From positions 357,348-421,347 of the forward strand of contig JALHNO010000002.1 in assembly GCA_022843465.1 (NCBI GenBank): a stretch of 64,000 nucleotides of DNA, in the 5' to 3' direction. The DNA comes from Pseudomonadota bacterium (GTDB taxonomy: Bacteria > Pseudomonadota > Gammaproteobacteria > Xanthomonadales > Ahniellaceae). The notes below the pieces were generated by a model. The model did not search any database, had not been told where the DNA came from, and saw nothing but the letters and a program-made list of their open reading frames with translations. Below, piece by piece: positions 43,969 through 57,025 of this stretch. Both the position numbers and the translations under genes were made by a program. Within the stretch, counting starts at the first letter, position 1. Each line of letters begins with the position of its first letter.

Positions 43969-44181
43969 TCAACGCGTGTCGATATCGCGCTGCGCGGCCG
44001 GCTCGGGCTTGCGCCAGCGCGACAGCATCACCGTGGCCGCAGCGAGCAGGATTTCGTCGATGAACGGAACGAAGTCTGGAATCAGCACATCGAGCAGAAA
44101 CAGGCCGGCAATGAAAGTGAACAGCACCGGTGAGCGCAGTCGGGAAAAAAAGCGTGAGAGACCGCCAGAAAAAAAGTTCAT
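43969..44181 (-). CDS. Small membrane protein, DUF6116-like
   Basis: A 70-residue protein with a short amphipathic start (MNFFSGGLSRFFSRL) and one or two transmembrane segments: SPVLFTFIAGLFLLDVLIP (about 17-35) and FVPFIDEILLAAATVML (about 38-54), then a basic tail. The FLLDVLIPD-x-VPF-x-DEILL pattern is, as far as I remember, that of the DUF6116 family, common in Lysobacterales. Function is unknown. It is co-transcribed with tatD. Confidence 0.7.
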   Translation of the reverse strand: MNFFSGGLSRFFSRLRSPVLFTFIAGLFLLDVLIPDFVPFIDEILLAAATVMLSRWRKPEPAAQRDIDTR

Positions 44182-44428
44182 GGATACTCCTTGGGGCTTG
44201 TCGCGGCACGATCAAGTACCGGCCTGTACCTCGATGGCGGGTTCCATCCAGGCGGATCGACTCGCGCGATCAGCTTACTTCGCCCGGATCGAGTATTGCA
44301 TCGCCATGCCAAAGTGTTGCGCCGGCACCGGGGCGCGACTTGTCACCCTGCATCGCGAAGCGGGGGTTCGTATGCACGCGCATTCGCCGGAGGCGCGATA
44401 CTGGCATCATGTCCACCGCGGGGTACTG

Positions 44429-45133
44429 ATGCAGTCAGCCGGGCCACACATTGCGAGCGCGTCAAGCCGGGGGTTCCTCCTTCTGGTCGCACTCAGCCTG
44501 AGCGCAGACATCGTTGCGGGCGAGCGCATATTCCGCTGCCTGGGTCGCCATGGCGAGCCGGTGTTCCGGGATCAGCCCTGTTCAAGAGCCGGCCTGCCCA
44601 GGCTCAATGCCCCGCCCGTCGAGCCGGCGTCGCAGCTCGATGCCGACGACCGGCTGCCGGCGGGCTGCGGCTTCAGTTCCGAGCCGCTGTTGTTCAGCGA
44701 GCCCGAACTCGGTTCCGCCGAATTGCGGCTGGTCGTCGAGATCGATGGTGAAGGGCTCTATCTGTACATCGAGCTGGATGGTCAGTTCATGCCGATCGAT
44801 GGGCCGGCGGCGCCCGCGACTTTCGACAACCGTCTCGCCAGTCAGGGACTGCAGTTCGCCGACGGCAGGTTTGTTGCGAGTGACTGGCGCATGGGTCAGC
44901 AGCGCCTGGGCTTCGGACGCTCACGGATGTCCGGCCTGATGAGCTCGCTGTCGCAGCAGCCGGCCAGCATCGTGGTCTGGATCGAGGGCCTGGCAGCGCC
45001 GGCGATGGCCGCCTTGATGCCGCCGGAGGAGTTCCGGCTGGCCGTCGACAATGCACGGCGGTGCTGGAAGACCCAGGTGCCGAAGGCGCCGGTTGCCACT
45101 GCAGCAATGAGCACTGACGCGGCGCCGAAGTGA
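44429..45133 (+). CDS. Exported protein with N-terminal DUF4124-like segment
   Basis: A 234-residue protein with a signal peptide (1-31, ending DIVAG). The mature start ERIFRCLGRHGEPVFRDQPC resembles the DUF4124 motif (IYRC...G...FSDxPC) found in many gammaproteobacterial envelope proteins. The remainder (about 85-210) is a beta-rich domain I do not recognise, with a CGF...C arrangement that could form a disulfide. The start at 44429 gives the cleanest signal peptide; an in-frame ATG 19 codons upstream (44372) is an alternative. It converges with xdhC. Confidence 0.72.
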   Translation: MQSAGPHIASASSRGFLLLVALSLSADIVAGERIFRCLGRHGEPVFRDQPCSRAGLPRLNAPPVEPASQLDADDRLPAGCGFSSEPLLFSEPELGSAELRLVVEIDGEGLYLYIELDGQFMPIDGPAAPATFDNRLASQGLQFADGRFVASDWRMGQQRLGFGRSRMSGLMSSLSQQPASIVVWIEGLAAPAMAALMPPEEFRLAVDNARRCWKTQVPKAPVATAAMSTDAAPK

Positions 45134-45167
45134 GGCCCCGGTTCGCTGGCCGTACGGCGATGGCAGG

Positions 45168-46037
45168 CTACCCAGATGTGCCCAGGGTCTGGATCAGTTG
45201 CGCCAGAATGCTGACGGCGATTTCGTGCGGTGTATGCGCGCCGATCTCCAGGCCTACCGGCGCCGTCAGTTCCGCCAGCGTCGCCGCGGCGGGCCCCAGG
45301 GCCGCGCGTACCTGGGCGATCCGGCGCCGGCTGCCCATCATGCCGAGGTAACTGCAGGGTTGCCCGGCGATCATCTTCAGCGCGGCGACATCCTGGGCAA
45401 AATCCCGATTGAGCAGAACCACCAGCAGTCTGCGTTCGCTGCCAAAGGCGCGGACCAGTTCGCTGCTGTCGCCAGCGATCCGGTTGATCTCGGCGAACTC
45501 CGCCGCCGCGAGCAGTTCCGGGCGACTGTCGTGCACCCACAGATCAAAATCCAGAAAGCGGGCGAGCTCGACCAGCGCGGCGGCGCAGTGACCGGCACCG
45601 ACGATCAGCAGGCGTGGATTGGGCACGGCGAGGCTGCTTGCCGGATATCCCAGATCGGCTTCGCCAAGTTCGATCTTGTGGCCGGCCGCGAGTCGCCCTG
45701 CGATGGCGGCCGCGCGCGCCTGATCGGCTGTGCCCTGCCAGCGGCGCAGCGCGATGCGCATCTGCCCGCCGCAGATTCCAGCGGCATCAGGGCCGCCACT
45801 GAGGTCGATGTCGATGTGCCGAGCCAGATCGCCCGCCTGCAGCAGTCTGCGTGCGGCCTGAACCACCCGTGATTCGGCAGCGCCACCGCCGACGCTGAAG
45901 CGGGTGCTTGCCGTGCTGATCAGCATCCGACTGCCGGTCTTGCGCGGTGTGGCGCCGCGCGTCTCGATCACCGAGGCGAGTACGCAGGGCGCTGCAGTCA
46001 GGTCGTGCGCAAGTTGTGCGAACAGCCGCTCATCCAT
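45168..46037 (-). CDS. xdhC: XdhC, xanthine dehydrogenase accessory factor
   Basis: A 289-residue XdhC/CoxI-family protein. The N-terminal XdhC_CoxI domain (about 5-80) has VLASVIETRGATPRKTGSRM and the C-terminal Rossmann domain (about 125-265) has LLIVGAGHCAAALVEL and YLGMMGSRRRIAQV. It binds molybdenum cofactor, ensures its sulfuration and inserts it into XdhB. It lies 63 bp after xdhB and completes the operon xdhA-xdhB-xdhC. Confidence 0.93.
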   Translation of the reverse strand: MDERLFAQLAHDLTAAPCVLASVIETRGATPRKTGSRMLISTASTRFSVGGGAAESRVVQAARRLLQAGDLARHIDIDLSGGPDAAGICGGQMRIALRRWQGTADQARAAAIAGRLAAGHKIELGEADLGYPASSLAVPNPRLLIVGAGHCAAALVELARFLDFDLWVHDSRPELLAAAEFAEINRIAGDSSELVRAFGSERRLLVVLLNRDFAQDVAALKMIAGQPCSYLGMMGSRRRIAQVRAALGPAAATLAELTAPVGLEIGAHTPHEIAVSILAQLIQTLGTSG

Positions 46038-46100
46038 GATCAGCGTCGCGCGCCTGCATTCACACCGGGCGCGTCATGCTGCGTGGCACTGCCCACGCGA

Positions 46101-48394
<2,294 letters not shown>

Positions 48395-48398
<4 letters not shown>

Positions 48399-49768
48399 GG
48401 CGTGTGCTCCGCGACGAAGCGCTCGAACAGGCTCGCGCAAAGCGCACTGCGGTATTCGGCGCTGGCGCGATGATCGCTCAGTGGTTGAAAGGCGGCACGC
48501 AGCCGCTGACTGGTCTGCTCGATGGTGTCCGTATCCAGTTTTCTGCCCAGCAGAAACCCCTCGACTTCCCGTGCTCGCATCGGGATAGCGGCAACGCCAC
48601 CATAGGCGAGGCGGGCGTGGCAAACCCGCTGATCGTCGTCGCATTCGAGTGCGAACACGGCGGCCACGATGCTGATGTCGTCAGTCTGGCGCTTGGCCAC
48701 CTTGTAGGCGGCGGTCATCCGGCCGGACCGTCGCGGCAGCACTACCGCGGTGATCAACTCGTCCTCGGCACGCGCGGTCTTGCGATAATCGAGGAAGAAA
48801 TCCGCTGCCTCGATCATGCGCATCCCACCCAGGTTTCGGCATTCGATGCAGGCATCGAGCGCGAGCAGGATGGGCAGCAGATCGCCGATGGGCGAGGCAC
48901 TGCCCAGATTGCCGCCGAAGGTGGCGCGATTGCGCACCTGCCGCGCGGCGAACCAGGGCAGCATCTGGTCGAGCGCCGGCACCAGACCGGCCAGATGTTC
49001 TTCGAGTTCGCTGAGTGGTGCGCAGGCGCCGATGCGGATATGGTCGGCAGTCACCTCGATCTCGCGCAGGGAAGCGATGCGATCGAGCGCGACAAAGGCG
49101 GGTGCCACGCGCTGGCCATGGCTGAGGCTGACACCGAGGTCGGTGGCACCGGCGATCCAGCTCGCGTCGGGGTGCGTCTGCTTCAATTGCAGCGCATCTT
49201 CGATGGCAACCGGATTGTGGAAGTTGCCCACGGATGCGGATACCAGAGGCACGCACGGGGCCGCCAGCAGATCATGAAAACGATCGCGCGGCGGCTCGAT
49301 CAGGGTGAGCTGGCGGGTGGCCTCGCGGATCGGCCGATAGCCGGTGCAGCGGCAGAGATTGCCCTCGGTGGTGAGGTCATTCAATTCGCTGCCGTAATAG
49401 CCGGCGAACAGGCTCATGACAAAGCCCGGTGTGCAGTAGCCGCATTGCGATCCCGAGCAGTCGACCAGGGCGGTCTGCACGGGATGCAGGGCAGCTCCGT
49501 CTGCCAGTGCTTCGACGGTGATTACCTCGCGGCCGGGCAGGGCACCGACCGGCAGCAGGCAGCTGTTGCAGGCGCGGAAGTGGGCGCGACCGTCACCATC
49601 GCGCTCGATCAGGGCGACCGTGCAGGCGCCGCAGTCGCCATCGGCACAGCCTTCCTTGGTGCCGCTCATGCCGCGGCGGTTGAGCCAGCGCAACAGGGAC
49701 TCGGTCGGCACCGCGTCGTCCAGCGCGACATCGGCAAAGTTCAACTTGAAGACAGGAGAATTGGTCAT
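48395..49768 (-). CDS. xdhA: Xanthine dehydrogenase, FeS/FAD subunit
   Basis: A 457-residue small subunit. Two [2Fe-2S] sites are visible: the plant-type motif C41/C46/C49 with C67 (GCADGDCGAC...CNSC) and the second cluster C-GSQCGYC...CRCTGYRP (about 105-145). The FAD domain follows (about 180-350) with GATDLGVSLSHG and TFGGNLGSASPIGD. It passes electrons from the molybdenum site to NAD+. First gene of the operon; a 223-bp divergent region separates it from the adenine deaminase gene and carries a REP-like palindrome. Confidence 0.95.
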
Positions 49769-49858
49769 CCGCCAAGGTTAGCGCGAGCCCCCGGCGGTCG
49801 GAAGCTCAGGCGCGATCGGATTCTTGGGTACTGCACCGGTTTGAATGTTGGCGACGGT

Positions 49859-49886
49859 CCCCTTCTCCCGCCTGCGGGAGAAGGGG
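49859..49886. repeat. REP-like palindrome between xdhA and the adenine deaminase gene
   Basis: Arms of 13 bases (CCCCTTCTCCCGC and its complement) with a 2-base loop. The same core appears at 18878-18903 and in the array at 19230. It sits in the shared upstream region of two divergent purine operons, an odd place for an element normally found at gene ends. Confidence 0.75.
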
Positions 49887-49943
49887 TTCATCTCCAGAAT
49901 TTCAAGCGGACGCAGTGCCGGTTCCTGGCTTGGCTATGCCTGA

Positions 49944-51029
<1,086 letters not shown>

Positions 51030-51037
51030 GTACCGTC

Positions 51038-51391
51038 ATGGGCAGACTGACGACGCATATTCTCGATACCGCGCATGGCTGTCCCGCCGCTGGCGTGGCG
51101 ATCAATCTGTACCGGTTGGACGGCTCCGCCCGCGAACTGTTGGCGCAGCAGATCAGCAATGGCGATGGCCGCTGCGATGCGCCCCTGCTTGCCGGTGACT
51201 CCATGCGCGTCGGCGTCTACGAGCTCGAGTTCGCGATCGGCGATTACTTTGTGGCGCGCGGACTGGAGCTGCCGCGTCCGGCCTTCGTCGACCGGGTGCT
51301 GCTGCGCTTCGGCATCAGCGACGCCAATGCGCATTACCATGTTCCACTCTTGGCCTCACCCTACAGCTACAGCACCTATCGTGGCAGCTGA
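51038..51391 (+). CDS. hiuH: 5-hydroxyisourate hydrolase
   Basis: A 117-residue transthyretin-like protein. It begins GRLTTHILDTAHGCPA (H6 in the active site), has the usual R in the beta sheet, and ends with the diagnostic C-terminal tetrapeptide YRGS. It hydrolyses 5-hydroxyisourate, the product of urate oxidation, to OHCU. It is encoded between the adenine deaminase and the urate oxidase genes, exactly where the pathway would place it. Confidence 0.95.
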   Translation: MGRLTTHILDTAHGCPAAGVAINLYRLDGSARELLAQQISNGDGRCDAPLLAGDSMRVGVYELEFAIGDYFVARGLELPRPAFVDRVLLRFGISDANAHYHVPLLASPYSYSTYRGS

Positions 51392-51579
51392 GGCGGGCGG
51401 GGCGGCAACAGCTGGTTTGGCGGATCTTGCATCAGCGACTGCTTTGCCAACTCGAGTTGCGGTCGCGTCGTCTGTTCGTGGCCGGGCAATGCCGCGGTCG
51501 CCAGCTGGCCGGCGCACAAGGCGCAGCGACCATGACTCGGCCCAGTGATTTACCCGGAATATTCTGCTTGAGGTAGGGC

Positions 51580-52848
51580 GTGACAGAATTCATCATCGAA
51601 AGCGTGGGATTGTTGCTGCGCTGGTTGCATGTGATAGCGGCAATCGCGTGGATTGGCGAGTCGTTCTATTTTGTCGCGCTCGATCGCGGCCTGAAACCGC
51701 CGCGCAGTCCCGCTCAGGGCCTGCATGGCGAGAGCTGGTCGGTGCATGGTGGCGGCTTCTATCTGAAGCAGAAATTCTTGCCGGCGCCGGCCGAACTGCC
51801 GGAAGACCTGCACTGGTCGAAGTGGAAATCCTATACCACCTGGTTGTCGGGCTTTGCGCTGTTCGCGATTCTCTATCTGCGCTCGCCTGAGCTCTATCTG
51901 GTCGATCCTGCGATTGCTGCGCTCAGTGGCTCGCACGCGGTAGCCATTGCGATCGGGTTCCTGCTGTTCGGTTGGATTGCCTACGACCTCCTGTGTCGGT
52001 TGGTCGGTTTCCGCGATCGTCTGCTCGGTGTCGCGGTGGCGGTTCTGGTACTCGGGATCAGTTACGCCGCGACTCATCTGTTTGCCGGCCGCGCGGCCTT
52101 CCTGCTGGTCGGCGCGGTGCTGGCGACCATCATGTCGGCCAATGTGTTCTTCGTGATCATCCCCGGCCAGCGCCAACTGGTGGCAGCGCTGGCGCGCGGC
52201 GAGACTCCGGATCCCTTGCCCGGCCAGCGCGGTAAGCAGCGTTCTGTGCACAACACCTATTTCACCCTGCCGGTCGTGTTTGCGATGCTGGCCACGCATT
52301 ACGCGACCGCGTTCGCGCATCCGCACAGCTGGCTGGTGCTGGCGATGTTCATGGCGGCGGCCGCCCTGATCCGCCAGTTCTTCGTGCTCTGGCACAGTGG
52401 TGATCGTGCCTGGAGTCTGCTGGTCGCAGCCTCGGTGATCCTGATCCTGGTGTTCGCCTGGCTGGCTCCACGAGTGCGGGACCCTGTGGTGCAGTCGCTG
52501 GCACCTGCCGCGACGGCTTCACCAGCTGAGTCAACACCCGGGACCGATGATCCGACGATCAGTACGGACCCGCTGTTGCAACTGTCGGCGCCGCGAACCG
52601 CCGACATCCTGCCGTTGATCCGGCGGCACTGCGCGGTCTGTCATTCGGCAACGCCGACCATCATGGCGAGCGCGCCACTGGGGGCGAAGTTCGACACCGA
52701 GGCAGAGATCGAGGCCGCTGCCCACAAGCTGCATCAGCAGACCGTGGTGCTCAAGGTGATGCCGCTCGGCAATATCACCCGGATGACCGATGAGGAGCGC
52801 GCCCTGATCGGCCGCTGGTTCGATGCGCTGCCGGTAGCTCCGCCGTAA
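51580..52848 (+). CDS. puuD: PuuD-type membrane urate oxidase with C-terminal cytochrome c domain
   Basis: A 422-residue protein beginning with a GTG codon (GAGG 6 bases upstream). Residues 1-305 form about eight transmembrane helices of the urate hydroxylase PuuD type, with the family motifs WLHVIAAIAWIGESFYF, HGGGFY and VHNTYFTLPVVF; a linker rich in T, S, P follows, then a cytochrome c domain with C351-A-V-C354-H355 and an axial methionine near VMPLGN. It oxidises urate to 5-hydroxyisourate without making hydrogen peroxide, feeding electrons to the respiratory chain. The gene is 188 bp after hiuH, close enough for a common operon. Confidence 0.94.
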   Translation: MTEFIIESVGLLLRWLHVIAAIAWIGESFYFVALDRGLKPPRSPAQGLHGESWSVHGGGFYLKQKFLPAPAELPEDLHWSKWKSYTTWLSGFALFAILYLRSPELYLVDPAIAALSGSHAVAIAIGFLLFGWIAYDLLCRLVGFRDRLLGVAVAVLVLGISYAATHLFAGRAAFLLVGAVLATIMSANVFFVIIPGQRQLVAALARGETPDPLPGQRGKQRSVHNTYFTLPVVFAMLATHYATAFAHPHSWLVLAMFMAAAALIRQFFVLWHSGDRAWSLLVAASVILILVFAWLAPRVRDPVVQSLAPAATASPAESTPGTDDPTISTDPLLQLSAPRTADILPLIRRHCAVCHSATPTIMASAPLGAKFDTEAEIEAAAHKLHQQTVVLKVMPLGNITRMTDEERALIGRWFDALPVAPP

Positions 52849-52964
52849 ACGGCGCTACCGGGATCTACACGGCCTGGGGAACTTCGTGACCTGCCCGCGG
52901 CGGGAGCAGCGAACCGTACCGGAGCCCGGTGGGCGCTTGGCAGCGCGATCGAACGAAGCCGGGC

Positions 52965-55043
52965 TCAGGCGCCGCCAAAGTCGTAGGACATGACCTTTTC
53001 GGGTTCCTGCAGGAAGTTGCCCTGCACGAAGTTGACGCCGCAGGAAAACAGGATCGACATGCTGGCGGCGTCCTCGACAAACTCGGCGACCGTGATCTTG
53101 TCGGCCGCGCGCGCCTGATCGCAGATCTCGCGGACACGCGCCTGGCTGTCCTTGTTCTTGGCAAGGTCGGCCATGAAGGTACGATCGACCTTCAGGTACT
53201 TGGGATCGAGGTGCTTGAGCAACTGGAACGAGTTCAGGCCGCTGCCAAACTGCTCGATCGCGAAGTGGCTGTGCAGCTGTTCAAGTCCTTTCTGGAACTT
53301 GCGGACATTGGTCAGGTTGGTGACCACCTTGCTTTCCGGCATGCCGAATACCAGGGCATCGCCGCGCAGGCGCGAAGCCTGCAACTGTGCCGCCAGCCAG
53401 GGCAGCAGGCCGGCATCCTCGACCGAGTACGGCGTGATCTTGACGAAGAACGTGCATTTGCGGCCGTCGCGCTCGCGCTCGGCCAGCACCTTGATCGCTT
53501 TGGAGATCACCCAGCGGTCGATTGCCGGCATCAGGCCATTGCGCTCGGCGATCGGCAGGAAGAAGCCCGGAGCGATCTCGCCCTTGGGTCCATTGAGGCG
53601 CAGCAGGATCTCGTAGTACTCGCCTTCCTCACCCATGATGCTGATGATGGGCTGGAAGAACAAAGAGAAGCCGTCGTGTGCCAGCGCATCCTTGACCAGA
53701 TTCAGCCAGGCGCGCTGTTTCTCGGCGTCGGCCTTGTCCTGGGCGGCGGGATCGAACACATTGATGCGGTTGCCGCCGGCGTTCTGTGCTGCGCGCAGGC
53801 CGTTGGCGGCCTCGCCCATGATGGTCTGGGCATTGGCGATCTTCTCGCCGATCAGCACGACACCCACGCTGGCGGTCAGGTTGACCGACTTCTTGTTGAG
53901 CTCGAAGACATGGCCTTCGAAGGACTTGACCAGCTTGCTGGCGAGTTCCTGTGCAATCTCGTGGCTTGCCCGCATGACCAGGATGGCAAAGGTCTGTTCG
54001 CCGATGCGGGCGACGACATCGCCCTCGCGCGCGCCCTTGCGTACCAGCGAGGCCATGTCCGACAGCAGCAGGTCGGCATTGCCGACGCCCACGGTATCGA
54101 GCACCTTGCGGAAATTGTCCGGCTCGACCAGGACCAGACTGAGGTCGTTCTGACCCTTCGAGGCGAGCGCAACCACCTTGTCCAGTTCGTTGAGAAAATA
54201 CTGGCGGTTGTACAGGCCGGTAATCAGATCCTGTTCGCGCAGGCGGTTGAGTTCCTCGGCCTGCTCGGCATTCATCTCGTTGCGATGGAAGGTGATCTGC
54301 TGGCAGGGCTCGCCTTCGAACGTGGCCTCCGTGAACTCCATGATGGCGGCAAACTTGCCGCCATCGGCATGGCGGGCTTCGAGCTCCAGCCGTTCCGGCG
54401 GCTTCTCACCCTTGGACAGCTTTTTCAGCAGGGTCTTGAATTCGTCGGCGTGCTTGGCCGATACCATGTCGAGGATGGAGAGACCCGAAAGGTCCTCGAA
54501 ATCGTCGTAACCGAACATGTCCAGATAGGCCTTGTTGGCACGGACATGCAGGCCCTCGTGCAGGAAGGCGATCGGATCGCGCGAGGACTCCAGCAGGGCG
54601 TCGCAGCGCCGTTCGACTTCGCGCAGCGAGCTTTCCAGGCGCCGCACCGAGCGCCGGGTATGCAGGTCGGCATATTCGGTACGCACCACCAATTGCACCT
54701 GTTCGGAGTTGCTGAGCAGGGCCAGGCCGCGGGCGCCAGCGGCGAATGCGCTGAGAAAAGAGGTCTCGTCGAGTGTCTTCAGCACCGGGATGACCGGGAT
54801 GTCCTTGCCGGTGGCTGCCACCACCGACATGGTTTCGGCAAAGGTCGGCTGCTTGTTCTGGGCATTGACCAGCACCAGGTCAGGCTGTGCCTCGGCAATC
54901 TGCTGGGCTACCGCCTTCATCGAGTCAGCGCGACTCGGCCGCACCGGAATACCCGCGTTGCGCAGCATGCTGACCAGCTGTTCGGCGGTATCCATCGAAT
55001 CTTCAACCAGCAAGATGCGGATGACGAGTTCCTGCTTTGCCAT
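52965..55043 (-). CDS. FimX-like degenerate REC-PAS-GGDEF-EAL protein
   Basis: A 692-residue protein with the length and domain order of Pseudomonas FimX. The receiver domain (about 5-120) lacks the phospho-acceptor aspartate (LVLVNAQNK), a PAS domain spans about 145-270, the GGDEF motif has become GEQTF (about residue 347), and the EAL motif reads EIL (about 474) with the catalytic DDFG replaced by EQFG (about 596). It is therefore very likely catalytically inactive and serves as a c-di-GMP receptor, in FimX controlling type IV pilus assembly and twitching. No pilus gene is near. The start at 55043 gives the REC domain its normal beginning. Confidence 0.9.
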   Translation of the reverse strand: MAKQELVIRILLVEDSMDTAEQLVSMLRNAGIPVRPSRADSMKAVAQQIAEAQPDLVLVNAQNKQPTFAETMSVVAATGKDIPVIPVLKTLDETSFLSAFAAGARGLALLSNSEQVQLVVRTEYADLHTRRSVRRLESSLREVERRCDALLESSRDPIAFLHEGLHVRANKAYLDMFGYDDFEDLSGLSILDMVSAKHADEFKTLLKKLSKGEKPPERLELEARHADGGKFAAIMEFTEATFEGEPCQQITFHRNEMNAEQAEELNRLREQDLITGLYNRQYFLNELDKVVALASKGQNDLSLVLVEPDNFRKVLDTVGVGNADLLLSDMASLVRKGAREGDVVARIGEQTFAILVMRASHEIAQELASKLVKSFEGHVFELNKKSVNLTASVGVVLIGEKIANAQTIMGEAANGLRAAQNAGGNRINVFDPAAQDKADAEKQRAWLNLVKDALAHDGFSLFFQPIISIMGEEGEYYEILLRLNGPKGEIAPGFFLPIAERNGLMPAIDRWVISKAIKVLAERERDGRKCTFFVKITPYSVEDAGLLPWLAAQLQASRLRGDALVFGMPESKVVTNLTNVRKFQKGLEQLHSHFAIEQFGSGLNSFQLLKHLDPKYLKVDRTFMADLAKNKDSQARVREICDQARAADKITVAEFVEDAASMSILFSCGVNFVQGNFLQEPEKVMSYDFGGA

Positions 55044-55215
55044 AAATTCTGGAATTTCAAAGGACGCTCTTTGTACTCTAATTGGGCCGTTGAGCGCCAG
55101 AGTTCTGGCGACCGGAGGCGTTGACACGTGGTTTGCGATTCATGTGAAAAACCGTGACGCCGTCGCTGGAATGACGCGGCCGATGTGCGGCGCGCGGGTC
55201 CCATCCTGGTTCGGG

Positions 55216-56232
55216 CTATAGCGAAGCCACATAGGGCGTCTTGTAGGGCTCGCCGGCTACCTCGCGCACCCAGCGCGGCATCAGATAACCGGGCAGGCAG
55301 GTACGCAGGCCGCGCTCGAGTTCTGCGATCCGGGCTTCGGGCACCTCATAATGGCTGCTGCCTTGCACCCGATCGAGCAGATGCAGGTAATAGGGCAGTA
55401 CGCCGGCGGCGAACAGCCGCTCGGACAGTGTCGCCAGCGTCGCCACGTCGTCATTGACGCCCTTGAGCAGCACGCTCTGGTTGAGCAGGCTGACGCCAGT
55501 GCTGCGCAGGCGGGCGAGGGCGGCGGCTACCTCGTCGTCGATCTCGTTGCCATGATTGCTGTGCACGACCATGGCGACTGGCCAGGGCAGGCTGCCCAGC
55601 CAGTTGCACAACTCGGCATCGACCCGCGCCGGCAGCACGATCGGCAAGCGGGTGTGGATGCGCAGCCGGCGAATATGCGCCAGCTCGGCAAGCTGGTCGG
55701 TCAATTCGCGCAGACGCGGGGTGGCCAGGGTCAATGGATCACCGCCGCTGAGCAGCACCTCGCTGATGCCCTGGTCGCCGCGCAGTTGCTCGATTGCGGG
55801 CTTCCAGCGATCGCGTGCCGCGGTCTGCTCGGAATACGGAAAGTGCTGGCGGAAGCAGTAGCGGCAGTGGATGGCGCAGCTTCCGGTCGCGATCAGCAGG
55901 GCGCGGCCCTGGTACTTGTGGAGTACTCCGGTGCCGGCCAGGCTGGGCAGGTCGCCGACTGCATCGAGTCCAAAGCCAGGCGCCTGGATGAGTTCGTCAC
56001 GCAGGGGCAGCACCTGGCGCAGCAGCGGATCGGCGGCATCACCGGCGCGCATGCGTCCGACAAAGCTGCGGGGCACCCGCAGACCGAAATGCTGACGCGG
56101 CACAGCGCGCACCTGATCGGCGAGCCGATCGAGGCCGAGCATCGCCAGCAGTTGTTGCGGGTCGGTGACCGCTTCGCGCCATTGCAGGCGCCAATCGGCA
56201 GCTTGGGTGGAAAGCGAGGATGCAGGTATCAT
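55216..56232 (-). CDS. epmB: EF-P (R)-beta-lysylation protein EpmB (lysine 2,3-aminomutase)
   Basis: A 338-residue radical SAM enzyme. The cluster motif is C119-x3-C123-x2-C126 (CAIHCRYC), preceded by HKYQGRALLIATG and followed by the SAM-binding LLSGGDPLTL. It isomerises (S)-alpha-lysine to (R)-beta-lysine for attachment to elongation factor P, whose gene is divergent only 90 bp away. The start at 56232 (MIPASSL) gives the normal EpmB length. Confidence 0.95.
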   Translation of the reverse strand: MIPASSLSTQAADWRLQWREAVTDPQQLLAMLGLDRLADQVRAVPRQHFGLRVPRSFVGRMRAGDAADPLLRQVLPLRDELIQAPGFGLDAVGDLPSLAGTGVLHKYQGRALLIATGSCAIHCRYCFRQHFPYSEQTAARDRWKPAIEQLRGDQGISEVLLSGGDPLTLATPRLRELTDQLAELAHIRRLRIHTRLPIVLPARVDAELCNWLGSLPWPVAMVVHSNHGNEIDDEVAAALARLRSTGVSLLNQSVLLKGVNDDVATLATLSERLFAAGVLPYYLHLLDRVQGSSHYEVPEARIAELERGLRTCLPGYLMPRWVREVAGEPYKTPYVASL

Positions 56233-56322
56233 GGGCGGGTCATGCCGGGCTTGCCGGCTCGGCAGTACTTCAACCTCACATTCTAGCCGCGTTGCCCGCG
56301 GCACTTCGCATTGGAGATTTGC

Positions 56323-56889
56323 ATGGCCAGCTATGGCATGAACGACGTCAAGAACGGCATGAAGATCATGGTGGACCGGTTCCCCTGCGTGATCATCGAT
56401 ACCGAGTACGTCAAACCCGGCAAAGGCCAGGCCTTTACCCGCGTGAAATACCGCAATATCAAGACCGGGCGCGTGGTTGAGCTGACCATGAAGACGACCG
56501 ACTCGCTGGAAGCTGCCGATGTGTTGGATACCGACCTGGAGTACCTGTACAACGATGGCGAGTTCTGGCATTTCATGAGCCAGGAAACCCACGAGCAATT
56601 GTCGGCTGACGCCAGCGCAATGGGCGAGGCCGCCAAATGGGTCAAGGGCAATGAGGTCTGCATGGTGACCCTCTGGAATGGCGCGCCGTTGACGGTGACC
56701 CCGCCGACCTTTGTCGAATTGCAGATCGTCGAGACCGATCCTGGCGTCCGTGGCGATACCTCGGGCGGTGGCGGCAAGCCGGCCAAGCTGGAGACTGGCG
56801 CGGTGGTCCGGGTGCCGCTCTTCGTGCAGAACGGCGAAGTGGTCAAGTGCGATACCCGCACCGGCGAGTACATGAACCGCGTCAAGTAG
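56323..56889 (+). CDS. efp: Elongation factor P
   Basis: A 188-residue EF-P with its three beta-barrel domains. The modification loop is KPGKGQAF with K34 as the target, the lysine form fitting beta-lysylation by EpmB/EpmA rather than rhamnosylation of arginine. It relieves ribosome stalling at proline stretches. Start at 56323 ([13 protein letters not shown]) gives the canonical length; GGAG lies about 8 bases upstream. EpmA (GenX) was not seen in the window. Confidence 0.97.
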   Translation: MASYGMNDVKNGMKIMVDRFPCVIIDTEYVKPGKGQAFTRVKYRNIKTGRVVELTMKTTDSLEAADVLDTDLEYLYNDGEFWHFMSQETHEQLSADASAMGEAAKWVKGNEVCMVTLWNGAPLTVTPPTFVELQIVETDPGVRGDTSGGGGKPAKLETGAVVRVPLFVQNGEVVKCDTRTGEYMNRVK

Positions 56890-57025
56890 TCAGAGGCGAT
56901 GCATTCGCCACAGCGCCCAGCCCGGGCGCTGAATCCGGATGAGCGCTGGACGCGCGATCGTCACCAGCGCGTCGCCATGGGCAGGATACGATGCCCGGTA
57001 TCTCCTTCCGCCGTTCGCGAGCATC

